Below, piece after piece: positions 1 through 8,849 of a stretch of DNA of 64,000 nucleotides. Every line of letters starts with the position of its first letter. The stretch's first letter is position 1. Below the pieces are notes generated by a model, which saw only the letters and a list, made by a program, of their open reading frames with translations, did no database searches and was not told the DNA's origin. A program made the translations under genes and the position numbers. The stretch is from Imperialibacter sp. EC-SDR9. Lineage in GTDB: Bacteria; Bacteroidota; Bacteroidia; Cytophagales; Cyclobacteriaceae. The DNA is taken from assembly GCF_902498805.1 (NCBI RefSeq), contig NZ_LR701580.1, positions 62,001 to 126,000 on the forward strand, read 5' to 3'.

Positions 1-2
1 AG

Positions 3-275
3 GCTTATGTTTTTTGGAAAGGATTGTACGACCTGAAATTTCGACAAGGAACACTGTTTGATCCAGCCCCTTCAGGTTTGCCGGGCAATATTTTCAACGT
101 CGATGATAGGAGCGAGCAGGTAGTAGGATATTTTACCGTGTCAGATGTTACAACAAAGGGGGAGTTCATGACTAAAGATTTTATTCCGAGAAATGTAGTC
201 TATACTTACCGATACACAGATGACTGTAGAACCCTGCCGAACAGTACTACTACAGAGCCAGTTTTTTGGCGGTAA
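3..275 (+). CDS. DUF4249 family protein, C-terminal fragment
   Basis: Only the last 90 or so codons are in the window; the frame is open back to base 3, so the start lies upstream. The visible residues include an aromatic FWKGLYDL stretch, then FDPAPSGLPGNIFN and VVGYFTVSDV. This order (Tyr/Trp-rich helix, a Pro-Ser loop followed by GNI.N, then a VxGYF strand) is what I know from the C-terminal part of DUF4249 proteins. These are Bacteroidota envelope lipoproteins usually encoded next to TonB-dependent receptors. The gene ends 21 bases before the next start, which also encodes an envelope protein with a receptor-plug-like segment, so the two probably share a transcript. The role of DUF4249 is not established. 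The N-terminal lipobox cannot be checked here. Confidence 0.72.
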   Translation, partial: AYVFWKGLYDLKFRQGTLFDPAPSGLPGNIFNVDDRSEQVVGYFTVSDVTTKGEFMTKDFIPRNVVYTYRYTDDCRTLPNSTTTEPVFWR

Positions 276-296
276 AAGAAACTGAATCAACGAAAC

Positions 297-2669
297 ATGA
301 AAAAGCTATATGCACTCATTACACTTCTTATTCTTGCCTGCTCAGCTGGTATGGCACAGGATAAAGTAATTGACCAGTTCAAGCTTTTTGCGGCCAACAA
401 AACGCAGGAAAGAGTGTATTTGCACATGACCCAACACTATGCCCAGCCGGGTGGTAGAATATGGTTCAGCGCTTACGTATTTGACGACGCCAATCAGAGG
501 TTGTCGGATGGAAGCAAAGTGCTTTACCTAAATGTGGTAAACAAAGCTGGGGACGTGGTTGTAGATGAAAAGATATCGCTTGAAGCAGGCGTTGGTGAGG
601 GGTATATTGATGTGCCAGCCGACTTCAGCAAAGGGTTGTATGTGGTAAGGGCCTACACCGGGTGGATGAGGAACTTTGGGCCGGAACATTTTTTCAGAGA
701 TTGGCTTTGGGTAAATCAGCAGCCAGGTGAACTGTCCCTTGCTGTGGGCGAGCCACCGCATGTTGATGAAATGGAAGTTGCTATAACTACAGAGGGTAAT
801 TTGCAACCTGTTTCAGGGCTTACATCAAGGTTCACCGTAAGGGTTTTCGACGATCTTGGAGGAGGAACGGAACTTGCAGGCGAGGTGGTGAACAAGGCGC
901 ACGAGTCGCTGGCTACTTTCTCCACCAACAAGCACGGATATGGTGCTTTCATCTTGCGTCCTGAGGCTGGGGAAAAATATGAAGTGATTTTAAAAGATCA
1001 GCATGGTGATGCGATCACTCATTTCTTACCCGAAGTGAAGGCGGAAGGCATCTCGATGCTTGTCACAACGCAGCCCACTGTGGTCAGGGTATCGCTGCAG
1101 AGTAAATTGGGAGCTGTTGAAAGGCAGAGATTCAGGCTCATCCTCCAGTCGAAAGGCACCATTTACCTGGATCGGGGGGTCGATTTTGCTGCCCAGCCTG
1201 CTCAGGCCCTCAGCATACCGACGGCCGGCCTTAAAACAGGTATTTATCAGCTGTCGTTGCTCGATGGGGATGGGATAGAAGTAGGTCAGAGAGTATTTCA
1301 GATATATCCAGCTTCTGGTGAATTAGCGCTGACGCTCGATCAAAGAAGTTTCAAAAGAGGAGAAAAGGTGAGGACGTCTTTCTCTGCCAGCAATGTGGCT
1401 GCCTACTCAGTTACTGTGTCCGACAAGCTGCTCGAAGGTGACTATGTCGCCCCTGCCATTAACCAGGTCTATTATATGGCTGATGCGCTTGCGCCGGATG
1501 CCGCTGAAATGATCAAGTTCTTCGATAGCAGCTTTAAGTCCCCTGAAAACTGGGATTTGTTTTTGCTCACCAAAAAGCTGCCAGCTTATTCCTGGCGGGA
1601 AATAATGTCGTATAAGGCAACCTATCCTAAATGGCCTTACGAAAAGTACATCAGTGCCTATGGGCAAGTACGAACTTCTGATAGCCTGCTGCTAGGCCAG
1701 GAGCTTTTCACATTTTATAGCTTTGCCCACGAGGAAATCATCCCCGCCCGAACCGACGAGTATGGATGGTTTTTGCTTCCTGTTTTTGATTTTTCAGGGC
1801 CTACTAAAATTGTTTGCTTGTCCGATAATACTAGTGTTTCATTTTCAGAGATGAAAATAGACATTGAAAGTGGCCTTCCTTCCACGGCCCTGGAAGTTGA
1901 CATGATGAGAAAGATAGCTCAAAGCGGAATCACCTTTGCGGATCAGAAGAGAGACAAGCTGGTGTTCAAAGGGTCTTACAGAAAGCTGGTGCCTGGGCTT
2001 TATCCTGAGAGGAAGGAGACTGAGGTTAGCAGAGAGTTTTCACCTCTCACAAGGAATACCGAAGACTATCAGCTTGATTTACGCCAATACCTGAGCTTTA
2101 GCAGCCTAAGAGAGGTGTTCATTGAAATAGGTCGTGGTATCGTGGTAAGAGAAAGAGGGGGAAAACGAGTAATCATGATGTATGACCCTGTTAACGCTAC
2201 TTTATTTAATGATCCGGCGCTGATCTTCATCAATGGCATTCCTACGATTGACTATGACCTGGTACTCACGCTGGATCCCGATGTGATTGAAACCATCCAG
2301 CTATATAGGTCTGCCACTGCTCAGGAGCGGTTTGGCGCTATGGCTCGGAACGGTATTCTATCCATTTCCACCAAGGACAAAGCCCTTGAAATTCCCAACC
2401 AGGAGAATATCAGCTTCAGTTTTGAGGGATTTCAGCCCGAAGAAGAATTCACCAATGCCAGCCTGGCGCAGCAAAAAGCGTACTTGCCAGACTTGCGTCA
2501 CCTGCTTTACTGGCGCACCGGAACTAGTCTACCCACTTACATAGAATGTACTTCGTCGGATGTGTTGTCGAACTACGAGGTGAACATTGTTGCAATCACC
2601 CCGGAGGGGAGTTTAAAAACAGGCACTGCGGAGTTTAGTACCCTTCCTGTGGAAATGGCAGGCAACTAA
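297..2669 (+). CDS. Secreted protein with MG2-like and TonB-plug-like domains
   Basis: 790 residues with a clear signal peptide (MKKLYALITLLILACSAGMA, cut before Q21). Residues about 38-140 (YLHMTQHYAQPGGRIWFSAYV onward) look like the MG2-type beta domain of bacterial macroglobulin-like proteins. The middle is beta-rich and has no motif I recognise. Around residues 640-690 the sequence reads PALIFINGIPTIDYD ... IETIQLYRSATAQERFGAMARNGILSISTK, which is the pattern of a TonB-dependent receptor plug (a named loop, then a G..G.I.I.T strand). No beta-barrel follows: the protein ends about 100 residues later, so it is not a transporter. Known relatives in Bacteroidota are annotated as carboxypeptidase-like or plug-domain proteins of unknown role. 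It follows the DUF4249 gene by 21 bases. Its stop codon overlaps the stop of the convergent gene by three bases. Confidence 0.7.
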   Translation: MKKLYALITLLILACSAGMAQDKVIDQFKLFAANKTQERVYLHMTQHYAQPGGRIWFSAYVFDDANQRLSDGSKVLYLNVVNKAGDVVVDEKISLEAGVGEGYIDVPADFSKGLYVVRAYTGWMRNFGPEHFFRDWLWVNQQPGELSLAVGEPPHVDEMEVAITTEGNLQPVSGLTSRFTVRVFDDLGGGTELAGEVVNKAHESLATFSTNKHGYGAFILRPEAGEKYEVILKDQHGDAITHFLPEVKAEGISMLVTTQPTVVRVSLQSKLGAVERQRFRLILQSKGTIYLDRGVDFAAQPAQALSIPTAGLKTGIYQLSLLDGDGIEVGQRVFQIYPASGELALTLDQRSFKRGEKVRTSFSASNVAAYSVTVSDKLLEGDYVAPAINQVYYMADALAPDAAEMIKFFDSSFKSPENWDLFLLTKKLPAYSWREIMSYKATYPKWPYEKYISAYGQVRTSDSLLLGQELFTFYSFAHEEIIPARTDEYGWFLLPVFDFSGPTKIVCLSDNTSVSFSEMKIDIESGLPSTALEVDMMRKIAQSGITFADQKRDKLVFKGSYRKLVPGLYPERKETEVSREFSPLTRNTEDYQLDLRQYLSFSSLREVFIEIGRGIVVRERGGKRVIMMYDPVNATLFNDPALIFINGIPTIDYDLVLTLDPDVIETIQLYRSATAQERFGAMARNGILSISTKDKALEIPNQENISFSFEGFQPEEEFTNASLAQQKAYLPDLRHLLYWRTGTSLPTYIECTSSDVLSNYEVNIVAITPEGSLKTGTAEFSTLPVEMAGN

Positions 2670-4999
2670 TCGATGGCATATTCTGAGATGTCCTTTGTGC
2701 CGGGCATCAAATGGAAGAAGTTGATTTGGTGCTGGATAAGGTCGTGCAATTCTGAAGTCATAAAAGCCTTCTTATTTCTGTAGTAGCTACTGATGTACGA
2801 AAGAGCGTCTCTCGCAAGCGCCATGTGATAGGGATTGGTTGGGTCGTAGTAGTTGTTGAGATAGTAGAGCGATTTCAAATAAAAGCTTAAGGAAATGTTT
2901 TCAATTAGCACGGGGCACAGCCTGCCAGGATCCCTGGCCAGCCTTCTCACAAGCTCCTGCATCTTTTGAATGGGGATGTCTTCATCCAGCCAAAAATTGC
3001 GTAGGGGGTCAAAGCTTTCCACTTGATAGTCAATAAAGTGATAGAGGTCAAATTCCAGAAGCTGATCAGACTGGTTAACCAACCGCAGCATAGTTTCGTC
3101 TTCGTTGATAAAAAGGACTTTGAGAAAGAAGTAGTAGTCAGAATAGGATCCTTTGTAAAAGGAAGGCGGTTCCAGGTTCCCGTTTTCAACAGTTGATTGA
3201 TAAGTCGCTGCGCTTTGCTCAAGTCTTTCAGCGAGACCTTCCACATCTGTTGACCTAAATCGGCGGTTTGCACCTTTGTATGAGTACTCATATGACCTGC
3301 CAGAGTAGCAGCTTACACCAGCGGCCAAATCGGGTGGGAGCTGCTGGAGGAAGGCACAGTGATTAAGCTTAAGAGCATAAAAACCAGGTGTGTTTGGGTA
3401 AGAAAACCGACATAACACGGATGGGCTCAGTGAGCCATTCATGATGTATTTAAAGGTGTAATATTGTAGATCGACGGCCATCCCGTTGAGCATAGTCTTG
3501 GTATTGGCAGCCATGGTTTTCGAATAGAGAAGAGCAATGATATCCTCGTTGGCTGCTTCGAACAGCCGATCCTGGTCAAATTCAGCCAGCTTGTTACGCC
3601 ATACTAGCGAGTCTACCTGAATCGGTCGTTTCCTCTCAAACTGCTCAATGAGCATATACATGAAAAGCACCCGAACGAATGGGGCATTAGGAGCTGCGTT
3701 AACGGCATACACCAACTCATCGCTTGTGATTTCATCGCCCACGTAGATTCTGAAAAGGTAATGAAGAATGCCACTGACCCGTTGCTGGTCGACTGTGCTT
3801 ATATGACCCGACCTGGTGGCTACCACTCTGTAGGCAGTTTGATTCAACACCCTGAAGGCTTTGTCAATCCGCTCTTCTTTGTTAAGCCTTTTGGCCAGCA
3901 CTAATTGCAGTTCGGCTTTTCTCGATTGCTGTAGCAAAGGCTCCAGCCTGGCCAGTAAAAGGGTGTCCTTTTGCAAGGTATCCTTCAACTGGGCTTTTGG
4001 CATGGCTTGAATCCACTTGATAGAATTCTTTTTTGCGAGTGCCACGAGCGCCTCATAACCATCATCAAAGCCAATCGAATCCGCTTCCACTGGGTCGCTG
4101 CTCATTTCATTAAGCATTTTGTAGAGAAATGAAGCCCGCCTTTCCTGTAGGCTGCGGTTCAGGAGGCTGTCGCCTTCCAGTGAAGAATATCCATAAAAAT
4201 CAGCCTTCAAAATGCTGAGGTCGTTATCGTTCAGGTATTTTCTGAGTGAGTCGATCGAGACCGACTCAGGTTCGTATTTGTTTTTTGGAAAGTAGATTCT
4301 CTGCCGTCTTTTGAGAATGTCCTGGTCGTGGCCAGTGTAGGGTTGGTAGGTTATTTTGTCGATGCCGTAGCCCTTGAGCTTTCGTAGTTCGAAGAACCGG
4401 TCGATAGGCACACATTCTATATTTGACAGGGTTGGTAAGTAGGGTAGATTAATTGTGCGCAACTCCTCCAGTGTTAGTCTTGCCACCTTTCTAAAAGGCC
4501 TTTTTACCAGCACAGAGATTTCCGAAGGCACAGCAGTGCCTTCCCACTGTGCCAGAGTAATCCACTGGCTGTAGACCCATCTGCTAGGTCTTTTACCGGT
4601 GGTGAAGCCCAGCAGGTCGTCGTTGTATTTTTGTTGATTTTTCTCATACGTCTGTTCATCCATCGACAACTTGGTTGCCAAGGGAAGTGCGGCCTGCCGA
4701 CTTAAGATGGTTTGTATGACCTGTTTTGGCTTGACTTTTTGTTTGACGCCATTTTCCTCAAGAATAAGTGAAAAGCCCAGGTTTTTGATGTTTGACACGG
4801 GATGTGCCTTCAGGTCGGTTTTTCCATCGGGCGTTGTGGTTAACTGAAGGCGGTGCCGGAGAAGCCGTTTCTCCCACCTGCCCTGTTTTTTGGCTAAGAG
4901 CTCGACTTGGGTGGTGTATGCGTTGTCGCTGATTTGTCCTTTTGAAGGGGTGCAAAGTGCAAGGAATAGAAGACACAGCCAGACGATTTGAATTCTCAT
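2666..4999 (-). CDS. Secreted protein of unknown function with internal OmpA-like domain
   Basis: 777 residues with an N-terminal signal peptide (hydrophobic residues 3-16). I do not recognise the whole family. Residues about 232-300 resemble an OmpA/MotB peptidoglycan-binding domain: a strand RQRIYFPKNKY, an acidic helix, then FYGYSSLEGDSLLNRSLQERRA, which matches the family pattern G-x-[TS]-[DS]-x-x-G-x3-N-x2-L-x3-RA. The usual Asp after the first Gly is replaced by Ser, so ligand binding is uncertain. Residues 300-777 are helical and Leu/Tyr-rich, possibly repeat-like, without an obvious second domain. OmpA domains are normally C-terminal; here about 480 residues follow. The gene is convergent with the plug-domain gene and shares bases 2666-2669 with it. 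An envelope or periplasmic role is inferred only from the signal peptide and this domain. Confidence 0.6.
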   Translation of the reverse strand: MRIQIVWLCLLFLALCTPSKGQISDNAYTTQVELLAKKQGRWEKRLLRHRLQLTTTPDGKTDLKAHPVSNIKNLGFSLILEENGVKQKVKPKQVIQTILSRQAALPLATKLSMDEQTYEKNQQKYNDDLLGFTTGKRPSRWVYSQWITLAQWEGTAVPSEISVLVKRPFRKVARLTLEELRTINLPYLPTLSNIECVPIDRFFELRKLKGYGIDKITYQPYTGHDQDILKRRQRIYFPKNKYEPESVSIDSLRKYLNDNDLSILKADFYGYSSLEGDSLLNRSLQERRASFLYKMLNEMSSDPVEADSIGFDDGYEALVALAKKNSIKWIQAMPKAQLKDTLQKDTLLLARLEPLLQQSRKAELQLVLAKRLNKEERIDKAFRVLNQTAYRVVATRSGHISTVDQQRVSGILHYLFRIYVGDEITSDELVYAVNAAPNAPFVRVLFMYMLIEQFERKRPIQVDSLVWRNKLAEFDQDRLFEAANEDIIALLYSKTMAANTKTMLNGMAVDLQYYTFKYIMNGSLSPSVLCRFSYPNTPGFYALKLNHCAFLQQLPPDLAAGVSCYSGRSYEYSYKGANRRFRSTDVEGLAERLEQSAATYQSTVENGNLEPPSFYKGSYSDYYFFLKVLFINEDETMLRLVNQSDQLLEFDLYHFIDYQVESFDPLRNFWLDEDIPIQKMQELVRRLARDPGRLCPVLIENISLSFYLKSLYYLNNYYDPTNPYHMALARDALSYISSYYRNKKAFMTSELHDLIQHQINFFHLMPGTKDISEYAID

Positions 5000-5090
5000 T
5001 GGTAGTAATTTCCAGAATTACCGCCGGTTAAAAAAAGAAAAGAATGCTTAATTAGTGTTCGGAGGGTGAATTTTTCGAAAAGGTGAAAAG

Positions 5091-5162
5091 TGGTCCCGGC
5101 AGGAATCGAACCTGCACCTCAAGCTCCGGAGGCTTGCATAATATCCATTTTACTACGGGACC
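5091..5162 (-). tRNA. tRNA-Arg (anticodon CCG)
   Basis: Reading the minus strand gives a full cloverleaf of 72 nt. The acceptor stem GGTCCCG pairs with CGGGACC, with A as discriminator. There is a four-pair D stem and an anticodon stem CAAGC/GCTTG around loop CTCCGGA, with the T arm GCAGG-TTCGATT-CCTGC. The anticodon CCG reads the arginine codon CGG. CCA is not encoded. It lies 43 bases downstream of a second tRNA-Arg on the same strand. Confidence 0.95.
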
Positions 5163-5205
5163 GGTAAGAATTGAAAAGCAAATGTCTTAATGCTGCACGA
5201 AGAAG

Positions 5206-5277
5206 TGGTCTCGACAGGAATCGAACCTGTATCTAAAGTTTAGGAAACTTCTATTCTATCCATTGAACTACGAGACC
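5206..5277 (-). tRNA. tRNA-Arg (anticodon CCT)
   Basis: 72-nt cloverleaf on the minus strand. The acceptor stem GGTCTCG pairs with CGAGACC, with discriminator A. The anticodon stem GAAGT/ACTTT surrounds loop TTCCTAA, and the T arm is ACAGG-TTCGATT-CCTGT. The anticodon CCT reads AGG. It sits between hflX and tRNA-Arg(CCG), all on the minus strand, so it may be read from the hflX side. CCA is not encoded. Confidence 0.95.
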
Positions 5278-5314
5278 TTGATGTCTTTTCAACAAAAAGG
5301 AGTGCAAAATTAAA

Positions 5315-6526
5315 TTAATAATTGACGTTTTTCAAGTAATTGGGGTAAATGCTAATGTGATGCTCCAATACTTCTTTGTAGAGAGTTTCCCGCAACTTGC
5401 TGATATCACCCTTGCTCGTGGCTGAAATGAAGATCAGTTTTGTGTCGGGTTTCTCAGTGTAAAGAGCCATGGCACGTTCTCTGGGCGTGGGCTTTTCAGG
5501 CTCCTGAATCTCAAATTCGTCTGCTGTTTCTTCGTGAACCTTCTCGGGTATAAGATCTATTTTATTGAAAATAGTGATAACAGGCTTAGCATCAGCGCCG
5601 ATTTCTTTCAGTGTTGCTTCCACCACCTTTGCATGCTCCTCAAAAGATGGGTGCGATATATCCACAACGTGTAGGAGAATATCTGCTTCCCGTACTTCAT
5701 CAAGTGTAGACTTGAACGACTCGATGAGCGCATGGGGGAGTTTTCTGATAAACCCAACCGTATCTGAGAGCAGGAAAGGGATGTCGTTGATAACTACCTT
5801 TCTGACAGTGGAATCCACGGTGGCAAACAACTTATTTTCGGCCAGCACGTCAGACTTGCTAAGCCTGTTCATAATCGTGGACTTGCCAACGTTGGTGTAG
5901 CCTACCAATGAAACTCTTACCATCTGTCCCCTGGCTTTGCGCTGGGTAATACCTTGTTTTTCTATTTTTTCCAGCCGTTTTTTGAGAACCGTAATCTGAT
6001 CCCGAATGGCCCGGCGGTCAGTTTCTATTTCTTTTTCACCAGCACCACCCCTTGTGCCAGTCCCACCCCTTTGTCTTTCAAGGTGAGTCCACATTCTGGT
6101 AAGCCTTGGCAGCAAATATTCATATCGTGCCAGTTCCACCTGAGTTCTCGCCTGGGAGGTTTGGGCTCTTTCCAGAAAGATGTCGAGGATGAGAAGGCTT
6201 CGGTCGTATATTTTTACTTTTAGCTCGTTTTCCAGGTTCCTAAGCTGAGACGGTGTAAGGTCATCGTCAAAAATGACCACGTCAATTTCTTCCGCCTTCA
6301 CGAAGGTGTTTATTTCTTCTAATTTTCCCTTGCCCACGAACGAGCGGGTGTCGGGTTTGGGGAGCCTTTGAGAAAATTTCCCCTCGATTTCCAGACCAAG
6401 TGTTTGCGCCAGGAACTCCAGTTCATCAAGGAACTCCTCCGCCTTCGATGGCGGCTGATCTTTATTAATCAAAGCCACTAACACAGCTTTGAGTGGAACA
6501 GGGGCCGTAGAGATAAGTTTATCCAT
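5315..6526 (-). CDS. hflX: Ribosome-associated GTPase HflX
   Basis: 403 residues. HflX is a cytoplasmic GTPase/ATPase that binds the 50S subunit and splits stalled or hibernating ribosomes. The N-terminal HflX domain is clear (SFVGKGKLEEI near residues 62-72, DDDLTPSQLRNLE near 87-99, then LLILDIFLERAQTSQARTQVELA). The Gly-rich linker GGTGTRGGAGEKEIETDRR follows. The G domain carries GYTNVGKST (209-217, P-loop), DTVGFI (255-260, G3) and NKID (321-324, G4). Length and domain order are normal for the family. The start ATG gives the usual short N-terminus. Two tRNA-Arg genes lie 37 bases or more downstream on the same strand. Its upstream region is shared with the divergent glycosyltransferase. 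Confidence 0.95.
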   Translation of the reverse strand: MDKLISTAPVPLKAVLVALINKDQPPSKAEEFLDELEFLAQTLGLEIEGKFSQRLPKPDTRSFVGKGKLEEINTFVKAEEIDVVIFDDDLTPSQLRNLENELKVKIYDRSLLILDIFLERAQTSQARTQVELARYEYLLPRLTRMWTHLERQRGGTGTRGGAGEKEIETDRRAIRDQITVLKKRLEKIEKQGITQRKARGQMVRVSLVGYTNVGKSTIMNRLSKSDVLAENKLFATVDSTVRKVVINDIPFLLSDTVGFIRKLPHALIESFKSTLDEVREADILLHVVDISHPSFEEHAKVVEATLKEIGADAKPVITIFNKIDLIPEKVHEETADEFEIQEPEKPTPRERAMALYTEKPDTKLIFISATSKGDISKLRETLYKEVLEHHISIYPNYLKNVNY

Positions 6527-6844
6527 TTGTTGAAGTAACTTGCAAGTAAATCAATAAATAACAATCGTTCATCGAAAAGTTCATCCTGTTCGTCTGAATA
6601 TTAACTTTGCTTTCCTTTTAATTGATACTTTAGACAAGAATAAATGGAATTTAGCCAATAGCGAGCTTCAAACTCCATAAAAAAAGTTTAACTTATTAGA
6701 GGAATAATAATAATTTGCACGACCATTGGAAGCATAGTCAGTCTGTAGCAGTTGGTTTTTGTTTCTCGGTTTTCTTTCAAATATGTTTTAACGAGCTAGA
6801 AACAATTATTTGCATAGACTGTTTATAAACCACCTCGCCTTATT
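6527..6844. other. Intergenic region between divergent hflX and glycosyltransferase genes
   Basis: 318 bases, AT-rich, no open frame worth calling. It must hold the promoter of hflX on the minus strand and of the polysaccharide genes on the plus strand. I see no strong TAnnTTTG box near either start, no long inverted repeat and no clear terminator. Confidence 0.5.
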
Positions 6845-7993
6845 ATGAGAATTGCTATCGTAATCAATTCGTCCTGGAATGTATACAACTTTCGAAAGAA
6901 CCTTATCAAAGCTCTTTTGGAGAGGGGTGATGAAGTGATAGCTATTGCTCCCAAGGATGAGTATTCTAAAAAGTTGGTGGCAATGGGCTGTGAGTTTTAT
7001 CCCGTTCCCATGAATACTACGGGAGTAAACCCCATACGTGACTTACTGCTTCTCTTTCGGCTTATCAGAATATACAAAAAGGTGAAGGCAGATGTTTTTC
7101 TTCACTATACTATTAAGCCAGGCATTTACGGTACTCTCGCCGCCAAATTTGTCGGTCATGCCGCTGTTATTAACAACGTGAGCGGGCTAGGAACTGTTTT
7201 TATCCAGGATAATTGGGTGCTATCTGTAGCGGTGCAACTTTACAAGCACTCGTTCAAGTTTGCCGATCACATTTTTTTCCAGAATCCGGACGACAAAAAG
7301 CTATTCCTTTCTTTAGTCAACCCAGAAGGTCCTTCTACGAGTGTTATTCCTGGTTCTGGTATCGACCACCACAGGTTTTTCCCAAAATTCAATACGAATG
7401 GGCATTTCACTTTTCTGATGGTAGCGAGAATTCTGGTGGAGAAAGGCGTGAAAGAATATGTGGAAGCGGCTAGAATTTTGAAGGGAAAGGGCCTTAATGT
7501 TAAGTTCCTGCTGCTTGGGCAGATTGAGAAAAAGCATTTGAGAGCGATATCTGCGGCTACGGTTCAGCAGTGGCATGATGAAAAGGTCATTGAATATGTA
7601 GGAGTTACCGATAAGGTCGAGGACTGGATTGCCAGGGCCCACGTGGTCGTTCTTCCGTCTTACAGAGAAGGGCTGCCCAAAACCTTGCTTGAAGGTGCCG
7701 CCATGAGCAGGCCCTTGATAGCCTCAGACGTTCCCGGGTGCAACGCCGTCGTTCATGATGGAGTCACCGGGCTGCTTTGCAAAGAAAGGGATGTTGATAG
7801 CCTTGCTGATGCTATGCAGCGAATGATGTTCTTTACCGATGATGAGAGGAGTGCTATGGGCGAAAACGCCAGACAGCATGTTATCACACACTTTGACGAC
7901 AGCTTCGTTGTTGACGAGTACTTAGAGAAAATCAACTACTATACTTCTTCTGAGACACCAAAAACTCATCAATTAAAAGAAGTATTTGGTTGA
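6845..7993 (+). CDS. Glycosyltransferase family 4 (GT-B fold)
   Basis: 382 residues, no signal peptide. The N-terminal half begins MRIAIVINSSWNVYNFRKNLI, a Rossmann strand plus the loop typical of the GT4 donor/acceptor domain. It continues with NNVSGLGTVF, seen in the group that includes PglA- and WbpT-like sugar transferases. The C-terminal half has the GT4 signature VVLPSYREGLPKTLLEGAAMS, with the E-x7-E pair that holds the nucleotide sugar, followed by PLIASDVPGC. It is expected to add a sugar to a lipid-linked oligosaccharide at the cytoplasmic face of the inner membrane. The donor cannot be read from sequence. The next two genes are the polysaccharide export pair, so it likely acts in capsule or exopolysaccharide synthesis. 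No polymerase or flippase gene is present nearby. Confidence 0.88.
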   Translation: MRIAIVINSSWNVYNFRKNLIKALLERGDEVIAIAPKDEYSKKLVAMGCEFYPVPMNTTGVNPIRDLLLLFRLIRIYKKVKADVFLHYTIKPGIYGTLAAKFVGHAAVINNVSGLGTVFIQDNWVLSVAVQLYKHSFKFADHIFFQNPDDKKLFLSLVNPEGPSTSVIPGSGIDHHRFFPKFNTNGHFTFLMVARILVEKGVKEYVEAARILKGKGLNVKFLLLGQIEKKHLRAISAATVQQWHDEKVIEYVGVTDKVEDWIARAHVVVLPSYREGLPKTLLEGAAMSRPLIASDVPGCNAVVHDGVTGLLCKERDVDSLADAMQRMMFFTDDERSAMGENARQHVITHFDDSFVVDEYLEKINYYTSSETPKTHQLKEVFG

Positions 7994-8058
7994 GAATCTT
8001 TACTTTTCCGCATTAATTGACCTCCAGGGTTAACTTTTCTACTTTATAGAAGCATGGT

Positions 8059-8841
8059 ATGAAGAACTGTGGAAGAACAGTTGTTTTTTTAGCGTTACTT
8101 ATTTTGAGTTCCTGCAAGCTCTACAAGCAGGATATCATGTTCAAGATGGACGACAAGTTCACGGAATCAGACCTCGCTCAGGCAGTTTCTTTAGCAGAGA
8201 AGAACTACCATGTTAAGAAAGACGACTATCTTAGGTTAGATGTGTTCACCAATGGAGGCGAAAGAATTGTCGATCCTAATTTTGAGCTTCGCCAGGGGAT
8301 GACAAATCAGAACATGCAAAATACCCGGCAGTTCGTTTATTTGGTCAGACAGGATGGCCTGGTGAAACTGCCGATGGTAGGAGATGTGGATATTCTCGGC
8401 CTTACCATATACGAAGCGGAACAAAAACTTCAAGCACTTTACAGTGAACACTATATTGAGCCTTATGTTGTATTACGCTACGAAAACAGGAGGGTGATTG
8501 TGCTCGGTGCCAACGGCGGACAAGTGATTCCGCTTGTCAATGAAAATACTTCACTTATTGAGGTTATTGCTTTGTCGGGAGGAATTAATCAAGGGGCCAA
8601 AAGTCAGACTGTACGACTAATTAGGGGAAACCTGAACAACCCAGAGGTATATGTGATTGATTTGTCAACCGTAAGTGGAATGCGGTCGTCGATTGTGAGG
8701 CTTGAGCCAGGTGACATCATTTACATTGACCCATGGCGGCGGGTGTGGATAGAGTCGCTCAGAGACGTATCTCCAGTTTTAAGTTTAGTCAGCAGCGTGG
8801 TAACTTTGGTTTTGGTAATAAACAGTATCAATAGTAAGTAA
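8059..8841 (+). CDS. Polysaccharide export lipoprotein, Wza/OPX family
   Basis: 260 residues. Lipoprotein signal MKNCGRTVVFLALLILSSC with lipidated Cys19. Residues about 48-140 form the poly-export domain (KKDDYLRLDVF ... FVYLVRQDGLVKLPMVGDVDILGLTIYEAEQKL). Residues about 145-230 form one SLBB domain (RRVIVLGANGGQVIPL ... SLIEVIALSGGI ... LEPGDIIYIDP). The C-terminus has a hydrophobic segment (VLSLVSSVVTLVLVIN). It is shorter than E. coli Wza (about 380 residues), as usual for Bacteroidota OPX proteins. It is expected to form or gate the outer-membrane exit for polysaccharide together with the Wzc-like kinase encoded 8 bases downstream. Confidence 0.9.
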   Translation: MKNCGRTVVFLALLILSSCKLYKQDIMFKMDDKFTESDLAQAVSLAEKNYHVKKDDYLRLDVFTNGGERIVDPNFELRQGMTNQNMQNTRQFVYLVRQDGLVKLPMVGDVDILGLTIYEAEQKLQALYSEHYIEPYVVLRYENRRVIVLGANGGQVIPLVNENTSLIEVIALSGGINQGAKSQTVRLIRGNLNNPEVYVIDLSTVSGMRSSIVRLEPGDIIYIDPWRRVWIESLRDVSPVLSLVSSVVTLVLVINSINSK

Positions 8842-8849
8842 GGTAGCAA

